DNA of 64,000 bases. Source: Candidatus Lernaella stagnicola. GTDB taxonomy: Bacteria > Lernaellota > Lernaellaia > Lernaellales > Lernaellaceae. This document shows, piece after piece, positions 10,731 to 19,037 of the stretch. Position 1 is the stretch's first letter. Each line of letters opens with the position of its first letter. The stretch lies in NCBI GenBank assembly GCA_030765525.1, contig JAVCCK010000035.1, positions 1 through 64,000 of the forward strand, in the 5' to 3' direction. Below the pieces are notes generated by a model. The model saw nothing but the letters and a program-made list of their open reading frames with translations, was not told the origin of the DNA and made no database searches. The translations under genes and the position numbers were made by a program.

Positions 10731-11402
10731 ATGCAGAAAGCGCTAGTGGTTGTCGCCCATCCCGACGACGAAGTGCTCGGTTGCGGCGGCACCGTGGCCC
10801 GCTTGCGGCGGCAAGGTGTAGAGGTGCGGTTTATTGTGTGCGGCGAGGGCGTGACCAGCCGCGAGGATGCCGACCAAACCCAAGTGGCAGAGCTCGACGT
10901 GCACCTGCGGCAGGCCGCGAAAATTCTTGGCGTCGACGACGTATTCCACCTGGAGTTTCCCGACAACCGCTTCGATGCGCGCGACCGGTTGGATCTCATC
11001 AAAGCTGTGGAGGCGCACGGCTTGTCTTTTGAGCCCGATGTCGTGTTCACGCACCATCCGTCAGATCTCAACATCGATCACCGCTACGTTCACGACGCGG
11101 TCATGACGGCTTTTCGCCCGCTGCCGCACACCAAACCGGTGGCTCTTTACGGCGTGGAGATTGCGTCCAGTACCGGTTGGGGCGCGGCGGAATCGGCGCC
11201 CGCCTTTGTGCCGAATGTGTTCGCGGATATCACGGAAACATTGGACCAGAAAATCGCAGCGATGGACGCGTATGCGAGCGAGAAAAGAGCATGGCCGCAC
11301 CCGCGTTCGGCCGAAGCCCTGCGGGCGGCCGCGCGTTACTGGGGAAGCCGTGTCGGCTTGGAGGCAGCGGAACCTTTCGTGCTTTTCCGTTCGTACTTCT
11401 GA
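10731..11402 (+). CDS. PIG-L/LmbE family deacetylase
   Basis: 223 residues. The zinc-binding motif AHPDDE is at residues 9-14, and HHPSDLNIDHR supplies the second metal histidine. The family removes N-acetyl groups from sugars or related small molecules (GlcNAc-PI, mycothiol, bacillithiol and surface-sugar precursors). It follows the aminotransferase gene by 5 nt, so deacetylation or modification of an amino sugar for a surface glycan is the likely role. No signal peptide is present, so it is cytoplasmic. Confidence 0.9.
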   Translation: MQKALVVVAHPDDEVLGCGGTVARLRRQGVEVRFIVCGEGVTSREDADQTQVAELDVHLRQAAKILGVDDVFHLEFPDNRFDARDRLDLIKAVEAHGLSFEPDVVFTHHPSDLNIDHRYVHDAVMTAFRPLPHTKPVALYGVEIASSTGWGAAESAPAFVPNVFADITETLDQKIAAMDAYASEKRAWPHPRSAEALRAAARYWGSRVGLEAAEPFVLFRSYF

Positions 11403-11520
11403 GGCAATCGCACCCGCTTCTCGATAAGTAATCGAGGTTGCCAACGCGGTCGATGATCGCAATGTTAATACCACCTACAACGTGTACGAATTTAAGAGTC
11501 GATCCGGGGAAGCGTGTAAA

Positions 11521-12792
11521 GTGAAACCGTTCTCTCGCGGGCGCTGGCTTTACTTGGCGGCGATGATCGTCGCGATGGCGGGCTATGCGGTTGCGGCCGA
11601 GCCAAACATTGCCGGCACCTCCACGACGGTTCCCTACCTTTTTTCCGATTACATTCAGGACGAACAGCGTTCGTATGTGGCGCTGTACGAGTATCTGGAT
11701 TTCAGCGCCTTGAATTTGGGAACGGAGCGGCTGGACGTGTATTTCGCGGGCTGGGGACGCGCTGACGCGGCCGACAAGCTCGACGAAGACGACAACGCCG
11801 TGGGCGATGCGCAGGTGACCTCGGCCTTCTTGCGGTGGCGCGATGAAGGCAATCGTCTCGACATGACGCTGGGTCGCCGTTACATCAATATCGGGCCGGC
11901 GGCCGAAGCGATTGACAGCCTTGCCGTCGATTTCCGCCCTATCGAGTATCTTGGCTTGGAGGGCTTCGGCGGCGTACCGGTGTATAGCGAGGTCGGAGAA
12001 CGCGACGGCGACTACGGCGCGGGAGCACGCCTGCATGCGGGATGGCGCCGGTATTTCGAATTCGGCGCATCGACCGCGGCGCTCTGGGAAAAGGGCGAGA
12101 GTGATCGGTTGATTTTCGGCGGCGATTTCGGCGTGTGGCCGGTACCGCACGCGGAATTGTTAAGCCACGGTTATTACGATTTCCTTTTCGGATCCTGGTA
12201 CGACGTCGATGCGCTGTTAATCGTGCGGCCGATGATGGACATGAAAATCCTGGGCCGCTACGAGCGCGAAATGCCGTCCGCCTTTCTGGGTATGGGCTCG
12301 TGGTTCTCGATCTTTTCGTACGACTCCATCGACAAATTATCGGGTGAGACCAGCGTCCTGCTGGCTTCTCACTTCAACCTCGCGGCCGAGTACAATCGTT
12401 ACGTGTACGACCACGACGACCCGGCCGACCGCTACGGTGGATCGTTCGGCGTCGTGTGGGGCGAGCGCCGCGATAACTCGGCCAGCCTGGGTGTGCATCG
12501 CCTGCGCGGCGGCGACCGCGGCTATTTCGAAACCCGCGCGTACGCCGTGCAACGAGTCCTCCGCGTGCTGCAAATCTCGCTGGATTTGATCCACTACCGG
12601 CTCGATGAAGAGATGTACGGCGTCGATCAGGGCTTCGACAGCATCGGCAGCCTCGGCTGGGACGTTTCAAAAGAGGTGGCGCTGCAAGGCTCGGGAATGT
12701 ACCGCATCAGCCCTTACTACGCGCAAGATGTGCGCGGCTTGTTGAAACTCACGTACCGCTTCGGCGACATGCGGCGCGGGGCGGTGCACTGA
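11521..12792 (+). CDS. Outer-membrane beta-barrel protein, partner of multiheme cytochromes
   Basis: 423 residues from GTG 11521, with GGGGA about 11 nt upstream. A signal peptide ends near AVAAEPN. The mature protein has alternating polar and aromatic strands (LDVYFAGWGR, RYFEFGASTAALW, YDFLFGSWYDV) and ends in a beta strand (LLKLTYRFGD), as in transmembrane beta-barrels. No cysteine occurs. I do not recognise a named porin family. Its stop overlaps the start of a 13-heme cytochrome gene (TGATG), and a diheme lipoprotein follows. This resembles the gene logic of porin-cytochrome conduits (Mtr, Pcc), although sequence similarity to MtrB is not obvious. Confidence 0.75.
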   Translation: MKPFSRGRWLYLAAMIVAMAGYAVAAEPNIAGTSTTVPYLFSDYIQDEQRSYVALYEYLDFSALNLGTERLDVYFAGWGRADAADKLDEDDNAVGDAQVTSAFLRWRDEGNRLDMTLGRRYINIGPAAEAIDSLAVDFRPIEYLGLEGFGGVPVYSEVGERDGDYGAGARLHAGWRRYFEFGASTAALWEKGESDRLIFGGDFGVWPVPHAELLSHGYYDFLFGSWYDVDALLIVRPMMDMKILGRYEREMPSAFLGMGSWFSIFSYDSIDKLSGETSVLLASHFNLAAEYNRYVYDHDDPADRYGGSFGVVWGERRDNSASLGVHRLRGGDRGYFETRAYAVQRVLRVLQISLDLIHYRLDEEMYGVDQGFDSIGSLGWDVSKEVALQGSGMYRISPYYAQDVRGLLKLTYRFGDMRRGAVH

Positions 12793-13814
12793 TGTCGCGC
12801 GCTAAGACCTTCCACGCGATTTGGCTGGCGGTGGCGCTGGCGCTTGTCTGTCAGGTTGCGCTGCACGCCACGTCCCGAGACGAAATCATCTTCAGCCACG
12901 AACGGCACCGACGGGCGAATGTGGCGTGCGAGTCGTGTCACGCGGCCACGTTGAGCGATACCGGCGTATTTCGGAAACGGCCCGATCACGCCGTGTGCGG
13001 CCAGTGTCACGACGTAACCGGCCGATGCAAACAGTGTCACACGCGGTCCGACGCCGCGAAATCCGACACGAAAAAAGAACGCATTACGAATTTCACGCAT
13101 GAGTTTCCGGCGCAACACAAAAAACCGTGCATCGCATGTCACGGCGACGCGCTTGATATCAAGCCCGTATCCAACGGCGGGCATTCACGTTGCGGCGAAT
13201 GCCACGCTTCCGACCTGCACAAACTGTTGTGCGCGAAATGCCATCGTCGGATGTCCCGCGAGCGTTTGTACCGCTTGCAGGGCTTCACCCACGACAACAA
13301 TTTCCCGGCGGAACACGGCGCCATGGCGATGCGCTCGCCCCGCGTGTGCATGCAATGTCATCGCGAAGCGTACTGCAACGATTGCCACGCCAAGAAACCG
13401 GGGCTCAAACCCAGCGTGAAGTTTCCCGAGCAAGTGCGGCGAAAATTCATCCACCGCGGCGACTGGCTCACGAAACACCATATCGAAGGGCGGACCGAAC
13501 GCGCCAAGTGCGTCAAGTGCCACGGGCAGTCGGATTGTCGAAGCTGTCATGATCGCGAACGCGTCTCGGCACGGTCGGGCAAGTCGCACATTCGCCACCC
13601 GGGCGGCTGGATGTCGCCGGGCAGTTCGCACTTTCACGGCGAGCAGGCGCGGCGGGACATCGTTTCGTGCGCCACCTGCCACCACGCCAAGGGGCCGGGG
13701 TACTGCCTGGATTGCCATCAGGCATCCGGCGGTCGCAACCCGCACCCGCCCGGTTGGAATTCGCCCGGCAAAAACACTTCCGATCGCATGTGCAAGAAGT
13801 GTCACGGAAAATGA
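12792..13814 (+). CDS. Periplasmic 13-heme c-type cytochrome
   Basis: 340 residues with an N-terminal signal peptide ending around ALHATS. I count 13 CxxCH heme-binding motifs, the first at 46-50 (CESCH) and the last at the extreme C-terminus (CKKCH). That is about one heme per 26 residues, similar to or denser than MtrA. Many additional His residues (FSHERHRR, FTHEF, KFIHRGD) could be distal ligands. It lies between a predicted outer-membrane barrel and a diheme lipoprotein with 1-nt and 7-nt spacing. The likely job is electron transfer across or along the periplasm; direction and terminal partner are unknown. Confidence 0.92.
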   Translation: MSRAKTFHAIWLAVALALVCQVALHATSRDEIIFSHERHRRANVACESCHAATLSDTGVFRKRPDHAVCGQCHDVTGRCKQCHTRSDAAKSDTKKERITNFTHEFPAQHKKPCIACHGDALDIKPVSNGGHSRCGECHASDLHKLLCAKCHRRMSRERLYRLQGFTHDNNFPAEHGAMAMRSPRVCMQCHREAYCNDCHAKKPGLKPSVKFPEQVRRKFIHRGDWLTKHHIEGRTERAKCVKCHGQSDCRSCHDRERVSARSGKSHIRHPGGWMSPGSSHFHGEQARRDIVSCATCHHAKGPGYCLDCHQASGGRNPHPPGWNSPGKNTSDRMCKKCHGK

Positions 13815-13821
13815 GGCCGGA

Positions 13822-14124
13822 ATGATAAACAGCCGCCGCACGATTTCCAGCGCGCTCTTTGCCGCGTTGCTCGTGGTGTCCGGCTTATGGCTGTGGGCGT
13901 GCGCGACGCCCCAAGACGAAGCGCCGCCGGGGCAGCCGCCCGCGGAGTCGGACAACGTCTATCCGCACGGGGAGGATTTCGTGCTCGCCACCCAGCACGG
14001 CGTGTTCGCGTTAAGCGAAGGGGGCGCAAGCTGCCGCGAGTGCCACGGCGCCGATCTACGCGGGGGGTGGTCGGGCGTTTCGTGTGGACAGTGTCACGCG
14101 ATACCGGATCTGCCCGGTTTATAG
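13822..14124 (+). CDS. Small diheme c-type cytochrome, probable lipoprotein
   Basis: 100 residues from ATG 13822, 7 nt after the 13-heme gene. The N-terminus is a signal sequence ending LWLWAC, a somewhat atypical lipobox with Cys27. A Pro-rich linker follows. Two CxxCH motifs sit at 71-75 (CRECH) and 88-92 (CGQCH). Third gene of the porin/cytochrome set. If lipidated and exported it could be the outer-surface terminal cytochrome, or a periplasm-facing electron entry point. Its 3' end overlaps the convergent radical SAM gene by 6 nt. Confidence 0.82.
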   Translation: MINSRRTISSALFAALLVVSGLWLWACATPQDEAPPGQPPAESDNVYPHGEDFVLATQHGVFALSEGGASCRECHGADLRGGWSGVSCGQCHAIPDLPGL

Positions 14125-14988
14125 CGCGCGGAATTGTTCCGGTTTGAGCGCGCTGCGGTCGCGGCTTTCGAGAATGTCGCGCAGGCGGCGTACCGCGTCG
14201 TCCTTGTCTTCGGGCATGCGCACTTTAAGCGGCACGTAGTTGCTGGCGTGGTTGCTCATGAACAGACCATCGCTCATGTGCGTGTGTTCGAGCATCAGCG
14301 CCAGTTCTTCCAAGCCGACGAATTCGTCGGGCAGTTGCCACTCCTTTTTCTCCTGCAGTTCCCACAGCGGCGTGCCGGGCACTACCATGACCGTCAGGGC
14401 GCCGGCGAATTCCGGGTCGATGGCCGACAGCACGCGGCCGGTCGCAATGGCGTGCTCGCGGGGGCGGCCCGGCGAAATGCCGAGCAACACGGTGATCGAC
14501 AGCGCGATGCCTGACTCTTTCACGTGGCGGCCGGCGGCGATCATCTGCTCGCCGGTGCGTCCTTTGCAGATGAACTCCAACGTGGCGTCGTCGCCGGACT
14601 CGAGCCCGAAGTAGATGATTCCCAGGCCGAGTTCCCGCAGCTCCCGTAATTCTTCCACGCTTTTTTTCTCGATGCTCTTGGCGTTGCCGTAAATACCGAC
14701 ACGCTCGCAACCCGGGAGGCTTTCGCGCAGTTTTTCCAGAATGCGCACCAAGCGGGCCTGCGGAATGATCAACGCGTCGCCGTCGGCCAGAAACACGCGC
14801 CGCCACGACCGCAGCGCCGCCATTTCGTCGATTTCGGCAAAGAGCCTCGCTTCGTCTTTGATGCGGAAACGTGCTCCTTTGTAGGTTGGGCAGAAAGTGC
14901 ACTTGTTGTGGCTACAGCCGAACGTGGCCTGCAAGATCAGGGAGCGGGCTTCACTGGGCGGCCGGATGACGATGCCTTCGTATTGCAT
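14119..14988 (-). CDS. Radical SAM protein
   Basis: 289 residues. The cluster motif is GCSHNKCTFC, that is C-x4-C-x2-C, one residue longer than the usual C-x3-C-x2-C. Other features fit the Elp3/MiaB-like radical SAM fold: IYFGLESGDD (GGE/Glu-containing strand) and ITVLLGISPGR. There is no B12 domain and no extra C-terminal Fe-S Cys cluster. It starts 3 nt after the stop of the upstream unknown protein, so the two form an operon. The substrate is unknown. Confidence 0.88.
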   Translation of the reverse strand: MQYEGIVIRPPSEARSLILQATFGCSHNKCTFCPTYKGARFRIKDEARLFAEIDEMAALRSWRRVFLADGDALIIPQARLVRILEKLRESLPGCERVGIYGNAKSIEKKSVEELRELRELGLGIIYFGLESGDDATLEFICKGRTGEQMIAAGRHVKESGIALSITVLLGISPGRPREHAIATGRVLSAIDPEFAGALTVMVVPGTPLWELQEKKEWQLPDEFVGLEELALMLEHTHMSDGLFMSNHASNYVPLKVRMPEDKDDAVRRLRDILESRDRSALKPEQFRAL

Positions 14989-14991
14989 GAA

Positions 14992-15882
14992 TTAACCTTC
15001 ACAGTTCGGATCGTGTTCGCACATTTTGCGCTCGAAACGGGGGCGGTCGATCGTGATGCTCATGGAGGCGCGCGCCTCGTCGAGCTGCCGCGAGTAATCG
15101 GGTTGGGCGAAATAGTTGCGACCTTCTTGGGTTTGCGGCAGCATCATTTCGGAGGTTTCCCATTTGTAGTTTTCGCCCGTGTGGCTGTCGACCAAACAGT
15201 CGAGATACACAGCGAAGGAGATCGCTGCCAGGTCGTAACCCTGCGCGGCGAGTTGCTCGTTGATGGCGAGCATGGCGCCGTGGGCGGCCGGGTCGATGAA
15301 CTTGAACCAGCGGTCGTAGAAAACGGCGTTGTGGAAGTATTCCGGGATATTCATGAGGGCGTCTTTTTCCAGCAGTGTCGCGACCCACGTGAGTAGTTCC
15401 TGGACGCGGCTGCCGACGCCAAGACCCGGATGCTGTTGGCCGGGCAGGCGGGATCGGCCTTCCGGGAACACGCCTTTGAAGTGTTGCATCAGGATCCACT
15501 CGATGGCCAGCACGTCGAGATGGGGAAGCTTGAAACCATCGACAAACTGCTCGTGGGTGATGTACCGCCCTTCGCGCAAAACGACTTCGCCCAGCAGCGC
15601 CGGTTCACCGTCGGTGGTGTCGTAGATGCGCATAAAGTGCTCTCGAGGGCCGCGGGCGTGAAATTCAAGGTGAATGTCGAGGTAGCCCAATTCGCGCAGT
15701 CGTTCCAAGATGCCGAAGCGTTCGAACGCTTTCAGCGTGCGTTTCTTTTCGAAGTGCCCCATAAACAGCAAACTGGTTTTCTCGCCGCCGAGTTGGTCGA
15801 CGAGTTCGCTTTCGCTGAAATCCACGTGGATCGGATCGCCGCCATCCAGGAGAGAAAAGAGTCGTAGTCGTTTTTTCGGCAT
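14992..15882 (-). CDS. Conserved-looking protein of unknown function
   Basis: 296 residues, no signal peptide, no membrane segment. I do not recognise the family. The N-terminal part contains DGGDPIHVDFSESEL and a region with LGYLDIHLEFHARGPR. The middle has RSRLPGQQHPGLGVGSRVQ, a Gly-rich loop, followed by helices. The C-terminus has three Cys-containing segments (CLVD, CEHDPNC). It is translationally linked to the downstream radical SAM gene, so it may be a substrate-handling or partner protein. That is inference from position only. Confidence 0.7.
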   Translation of the reverse strand: MPKKRLRLFSLLDGGDPIHVDFSESELVDQLGGEKTSLLFMGHFEKKRTLKAFERFGILERLRELGYLDIHLEFHARGPREHFMRIYDTTDGEPALLGEVVLREGRYITHEQFVDGFKLPHLDVLAIEWILMQHFKGVFPEGRSRLPGQQHPGLGVGSRVQELLTWVATLLEKDALMNIPEYFHNAVFYDRWFKFIDPAAHGAMLAINEQLAAQGYDLAAISFAVYLDCLVDSHTGENYKWETSEMMLPQTQEGRNYFAQPDYSRQLDEARASMSITIDRPRFERKMCEHDPNCEG

Positions 15883-15967
15883 GCGGCGAAATGCCCTCCA
15901 TTGAGTCCATGCGTGTTGCAGATACTATACACATGACGCAACGCGTTATCAAACTGTAGGAAGGGTA

Positions 15968-17113
15968 TCAGACCATTTTTTCCGGTCGAACGTCGGCCTT
16001 TTCCTTGCGGCCGGCGTTGAAGATGCGGTATCCCCAATCCAGGCGAACAAAAGCGAAGAGCATCAAGACGATCAAGGCGAGAAAGCCGATGGCCAGTTTC
16101 GTATTGTGCACTTCCCGAACGAATATTTTGCCCTGACCCACCGGGGGGATTTCCTTGGGCGTCAGCGGTAGGCCGTAACGCGTGGCAAGGCGTTCGATAT
16201 TCAGCAAATGGACGACGGGAACACCTTTGAGAATGAAGTTGCCCATGACCGAATCGACACGGGATACGCCCGAAGGCGCGGTGCGGTTCAAGCCGGCGTG
16301 GAAGAGCTTGCGGCCCAATCGCGCGCCGACCGAAGCCGTGCCGCCGCCGACGTTGATATACGCCTTGATCTCACGGCCGGCGGCCCACTCGCGGTAAATA
16401 TCCATGCGCTCGCTCACGCTCTCCTGGTAGCTGTCGGTACGAATCGGGTAAAGGCCGCTGCGGTCTATGGCGCGATCCACCACGCGCCGCCCCGCTTTGG
16501 AAAGACCCAGGCCACGGTCTTCGAGGCCGCCGCGGGAAATAGCTGCAGAGCGGTACTTGAACACGCCCTCCTTGAACAAGTATTTTTCCATATCGGGCCA
16601 TAGGAATTTGGGATTATTGGCGCCCCATTGGGAAGAACCGGTGCTGCTGATAATGATGGCCTCAAGATCGATCGCCTGTAACGCCGCGTGGACGCAGAGG
16701 TTCAGAGCGGGGTAAGAGCCGGACATTCCCACGGCGACCAAGTCGCCCGATTCCACGTCGCCCCGACGCAAAAAATGGACGATCAGCGCCGCGAAATTCG
16801 GATTGATGGTCGTCTGCTTAGCCGGTAGATGGCCGGGGTTGGTGGTGACCGATGAAAGCAACTGTCCGATGAGATAAGAATCGGTTGGATCGGCATCGGG
16901 ATCGAGTTGCACGCCACGCCGCTTGGCTTCGATTTTCAACGCTTTGAAAGAGTCCATCGCAATACGCGCGGCCTGGACTTTTTCTTTGAAGAACGGCTGT
17001 TCCTGTTGGATGCGGTTTTTTTCCACGAGCAGCAAGCCGGCCAAGGCGACAACCGCGATCAAGAATAATGCCCGCACCGAAACGCGTTGCGGTCGCCAAT
17101 ACAGCCTCTTCAT
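15968..17113 (-). CDS. Poly-gamma-glutamate system protein (PgsW-like)
   Basis: 381 residues from ATG 17113, which overlaps the pgsC TGA (ATGA). One N-terminal membrane helix (about 14-31) and one C-terminal helix (about 340-360) flank a large extracytoplasmic or cytoplasmic domain. Motifs such as VAVGMSGSYPALN, IISSTGSSQWGANNP and NVGGGTASVG mark the poly-gamma-glutamate system protein family. These proteins accompany CapB/PgsB and CapC/PgsC in Gram-negative and some other bacteria. The molecular role is unknown; it may assist polymer export or hydrolysis. Confidence 0.85.
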   Translation of the reverse strand: MKRLYWRPQRVSVRALFLIAVVALAGLLLVEKNRIQQEQPFFKEKVQAARIAMDSFKALKIEAKRRGVQLDPDADPTDSYLIGQLLSSVTTNPGHLPAKQTTINPNFAALIVHFLRRGDVESGDLVAVGMSGSYPALNLCVHAALQAIDLEAIIISSTGSSQWGANNPKFLWPDMEKYLFKEGVFKYRSAAISRGGLEDRGLGLSKAGRRVVDRAIDRSGLYPIRTDSYQESVSERMDIYREWAAGREIKAYINVGGGTASVGARLGRKLFHAGLNRTAPSGVSRVDSVMGNFILKGVPVVHLLNIERLATRYGLPLTPKEIPPVGQGKIFVREVHNTKLAIGFLALIVLMLFAFVRLDWGYRIFNAGRKEKADVRPEKMV

Positions 17114-17556
17114 GTAAGTAGCTCCGGACCGGCGGTGAGGATCAAGATGAGGCGCACGCAGGAAGCCACGATGAGCATCGAAGCCATCGTTTGCAGCACC
17201 CCTTGGCGATCCATCCAAATAGCGATCAGCCCCGGAATAACGAAGCCGATGACGGTGAATTCTTCCATCGGCAGTTGCAGCCACTGGCGCACGGCCATGC
17301 CCAGCAGATAGCCGATCAGAATCATCAGCGCCGAACGCCGTCGACCGTAGATGATCATGAACGAGGTGAGGGCGCGCACGATGCCGAAGGTGGCCAGGGC
17401 GACCGCGACGGTGATCGCCACATCCCACGGGCTGTTGAGATACAAAGCGACATAACCGGGAACGATCAAGCCGCCGGACGCTATCCCGAACAATTCGGTA
17501 AACAACATCCCGACGACAAGGCCGATTCCCACCGAGAGTGACAGCAATTCAGTCAT
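17110..17556 (-). CDS. pgsC: Poly-gamma-glutamate biosynthesis protein PgsC/CapC
   Basis: 148 residues, almost entirely hydrophobic with about four or five membrane helices. The start contains ELFGIASGGLIVPGYVAL and later FTVIGFVIPGLIAIWMDRQG, both characteristic of PgsC/CapC. This is the membrane partner of the PgsB ligase in poly-gamma-glutamate synthesis. It overlaps both neighbours by 4 nt, so the three genes form one translationally coupled unit. Confidence 0.92.
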   Translation of the reverse strand: MTELLSLSVGIGLVVGMLFTELFGIASGGLIVPGYVALYLNSPWDVAITVAVALATFGIVRALTSFMIIYGRRRSALMILIGYLLGMAVRQWLQLPMEEFTVIGFVIPGLIAIWMDRQGVLQTMASMLIVASCVRLILILTAGPELLT

Positions 17557-18752
17557 GCGGCGCCTCCCAATACGGCCCGATTTTTGAAGTAACGAACCAG
17601 CGGCAAGCCCGGCCCGCCAATATTGCCCATGCCGATCACGAGCGCCGATCTACCACACACTTCGACGATGCTCTCAAACACTTCGTCGACGCCCATTTGG
17701 TCGACGAATACGAAGCGGCGAGGGCCGATATTGCGCTTGCTCGCCAAACTCGCGAAGTGGTAGGCACCGGTCCCCATGAGCAGCACCGAGTCGGCATCGT
17801 GCCAGAATGTGGCGTCTTGTACCATTTGCGCGGTGCGTGAAGGCCGGTCGGCCCGCATGTTAAACACGGCGATCACCCGATCGAGGTCGGGGTGCCGGGC
17901 GCGGGCCATATTCCAGACGCGCTCGGTGGATTCGGGGTCGTTAGCCGCGAAACCGTTGGCGAAATAAATTTGGCGTCCGAAGAAGTCAACTACGTACACC
18001 GACATGGCGCCGGGGTCCGGCTGGGCTTTCCACATCCCACGCATGGCGGTGTCGCGATCCACTCCGAAATGCTCGAGCACTTTGAGGCAAAGGGCGACAT
18101 TTTCAGCGTGTTCGGTATACAGGAAGCGGTCGAGTTCGGCCTGCGTCACGGCGGCCACGTCCTGCCGGGTCGTGGCGATCAACTCGGTGCCTCGGTCGCG
18201 CGCGGCCATTTCCAGAATGTCGTAATGGCGCTGCTCAGCGGTGAACGCGACGCCTCCGGCCGGAAGGATGCCCGCCAAGGTCCTAGCCACGTCGGCCTCG
18301 GTCGGTCCCATCACGTCGAGGTGATCGGCGCGGCAGTTGGTGATCACGGCGTGGGTGGCGCGCACGAGCTTGTTCTCGCTGATCCAATGTAACTCGGGCT
18401 GCAGCGCCATGCATTCGATCACCAACGCTTCGCAACCCATTTCCGCGGCGGCGGCGATGATGCGCTTTTGTTCGATAATGTTCGGGCCGGACGGGCGAAA
18501 AACGGGGATTTCCTCGCCGTCGGGCAAAATCATGCGGGCCAGAGTTCCGGTGGTTTTCGCGGCGGTGATGGTGCCGGCCTCGCGCAGCCCGGCGGCAAGT
18601 AGGCGGGTCACGCTGGATTTTCCGCGGGTTCCGGCCACGTGGATCCGCTTCGGAATGCGTGACAACCACCGGTAGTGGCTGAAACGTTCCAATATCCCGA
18701 GGCTCAAAAATCCGCCGGTAATAGCGGATAGAACTTCAAAAGCGGTCAACAA
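17553..18752 (-). CDS. pgsB: Poly-gamma-glutamate synthase PgsB/CapB
   Basis: 399 residues from TTG 18752; AAGGAGG lies 11 nt upstream and no ATG is available. An N-terminal hydrophobic segment is followed by a Mur ligase-like ATP-binding site GTRGKSS (41-47), then ITNCRADHLDVMG and NMRADRPSRT, all typical of PgsB. The enzyme amidates the gamma-carboxyl of glutamate to build the polymer. First gene of the pgsB-pgsC-pgsW-like operon. No capA/pgsA metallophosphoesterase-like gene is seen next to it. Confidence 0.93.
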   Translation of the reverse strand: MLTAFEVLSAITGGFLSLGILERFSHYRWLSRIPKRIHVAGTRGKSSVTRLLAAGLREAGTITAAKTTGTLARMILPDGEEIPVFRPSGPNIIEQKRIIAAAAEMGCEALVIECMALQPELHWISENKLVRATHAVITNCRADHLDVMGPTEADVARTLAGILPAGGVAFTAEQRHYDILEMAARDRGTELIATTRQDVAAVTQAELDRFLYTEHAENVALCLKVLEHFGVDRDTAMRGMWKAQPDPGAMSVYVVDFFGRQIYFANGFAANDPESTERVWNMARARHPDLDRVIAVFNMRADRPSRTAQMVQDATFWHDADSVLLMGTGAYHFASLASKRNIGPRRFVFVDQMGVDEVFESIVEVCGRSALVIGMGNIGGPGLPLVRYFKNRAVLGGAA

Positions 18753-18916
18753 ATCAGCCGCAACCTCCTTTTTACAAAGCGATTTTCGCGACTGCCGATA
18801 AGAGAAAGGTGTAACACCGCGGACTTGCTTTGTAAATCAAAAATATGGTCGTGGGAGGCATCAGCGATTGCTCCTCGGCGACAAACTTGATAGATACTAG
18901 AAATCGTAACTTTGAG

Positions 18917-18946
18917 TTGACAGGATAAGATGTGGGCATTTACCAT
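18917..18946 (+). promoter_or_regulatory. Candidate sigma-70 promoter for the HEAT-repeat operon
   Basis: TTGACA at 18917-18922 is a perfect -35 box; TACCAT at 18941-18946 is a 4/6 -10 box with an 18-nt spacer. It lies about 92 nt upstream of ATG 19038. The rest of the 285-bp divergent region shows no other clear signal. Confidence 0.4.
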
Positions 18947-19037
18947 CAGCGCTGTGCGGGAAAATCTAGTAAAATAAAAGAGTTCGATAGATAGAGATAG
19001 TGGTGTGACGACTTCTCGTTCCTTTAAGGAGGCGACG

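Noticed and set aside
13185-13955. Minus-strand frame opposite the 13-heme cytochrome
   Set aside because: Antisense to thirteen heme motifs; no protein features of its own.
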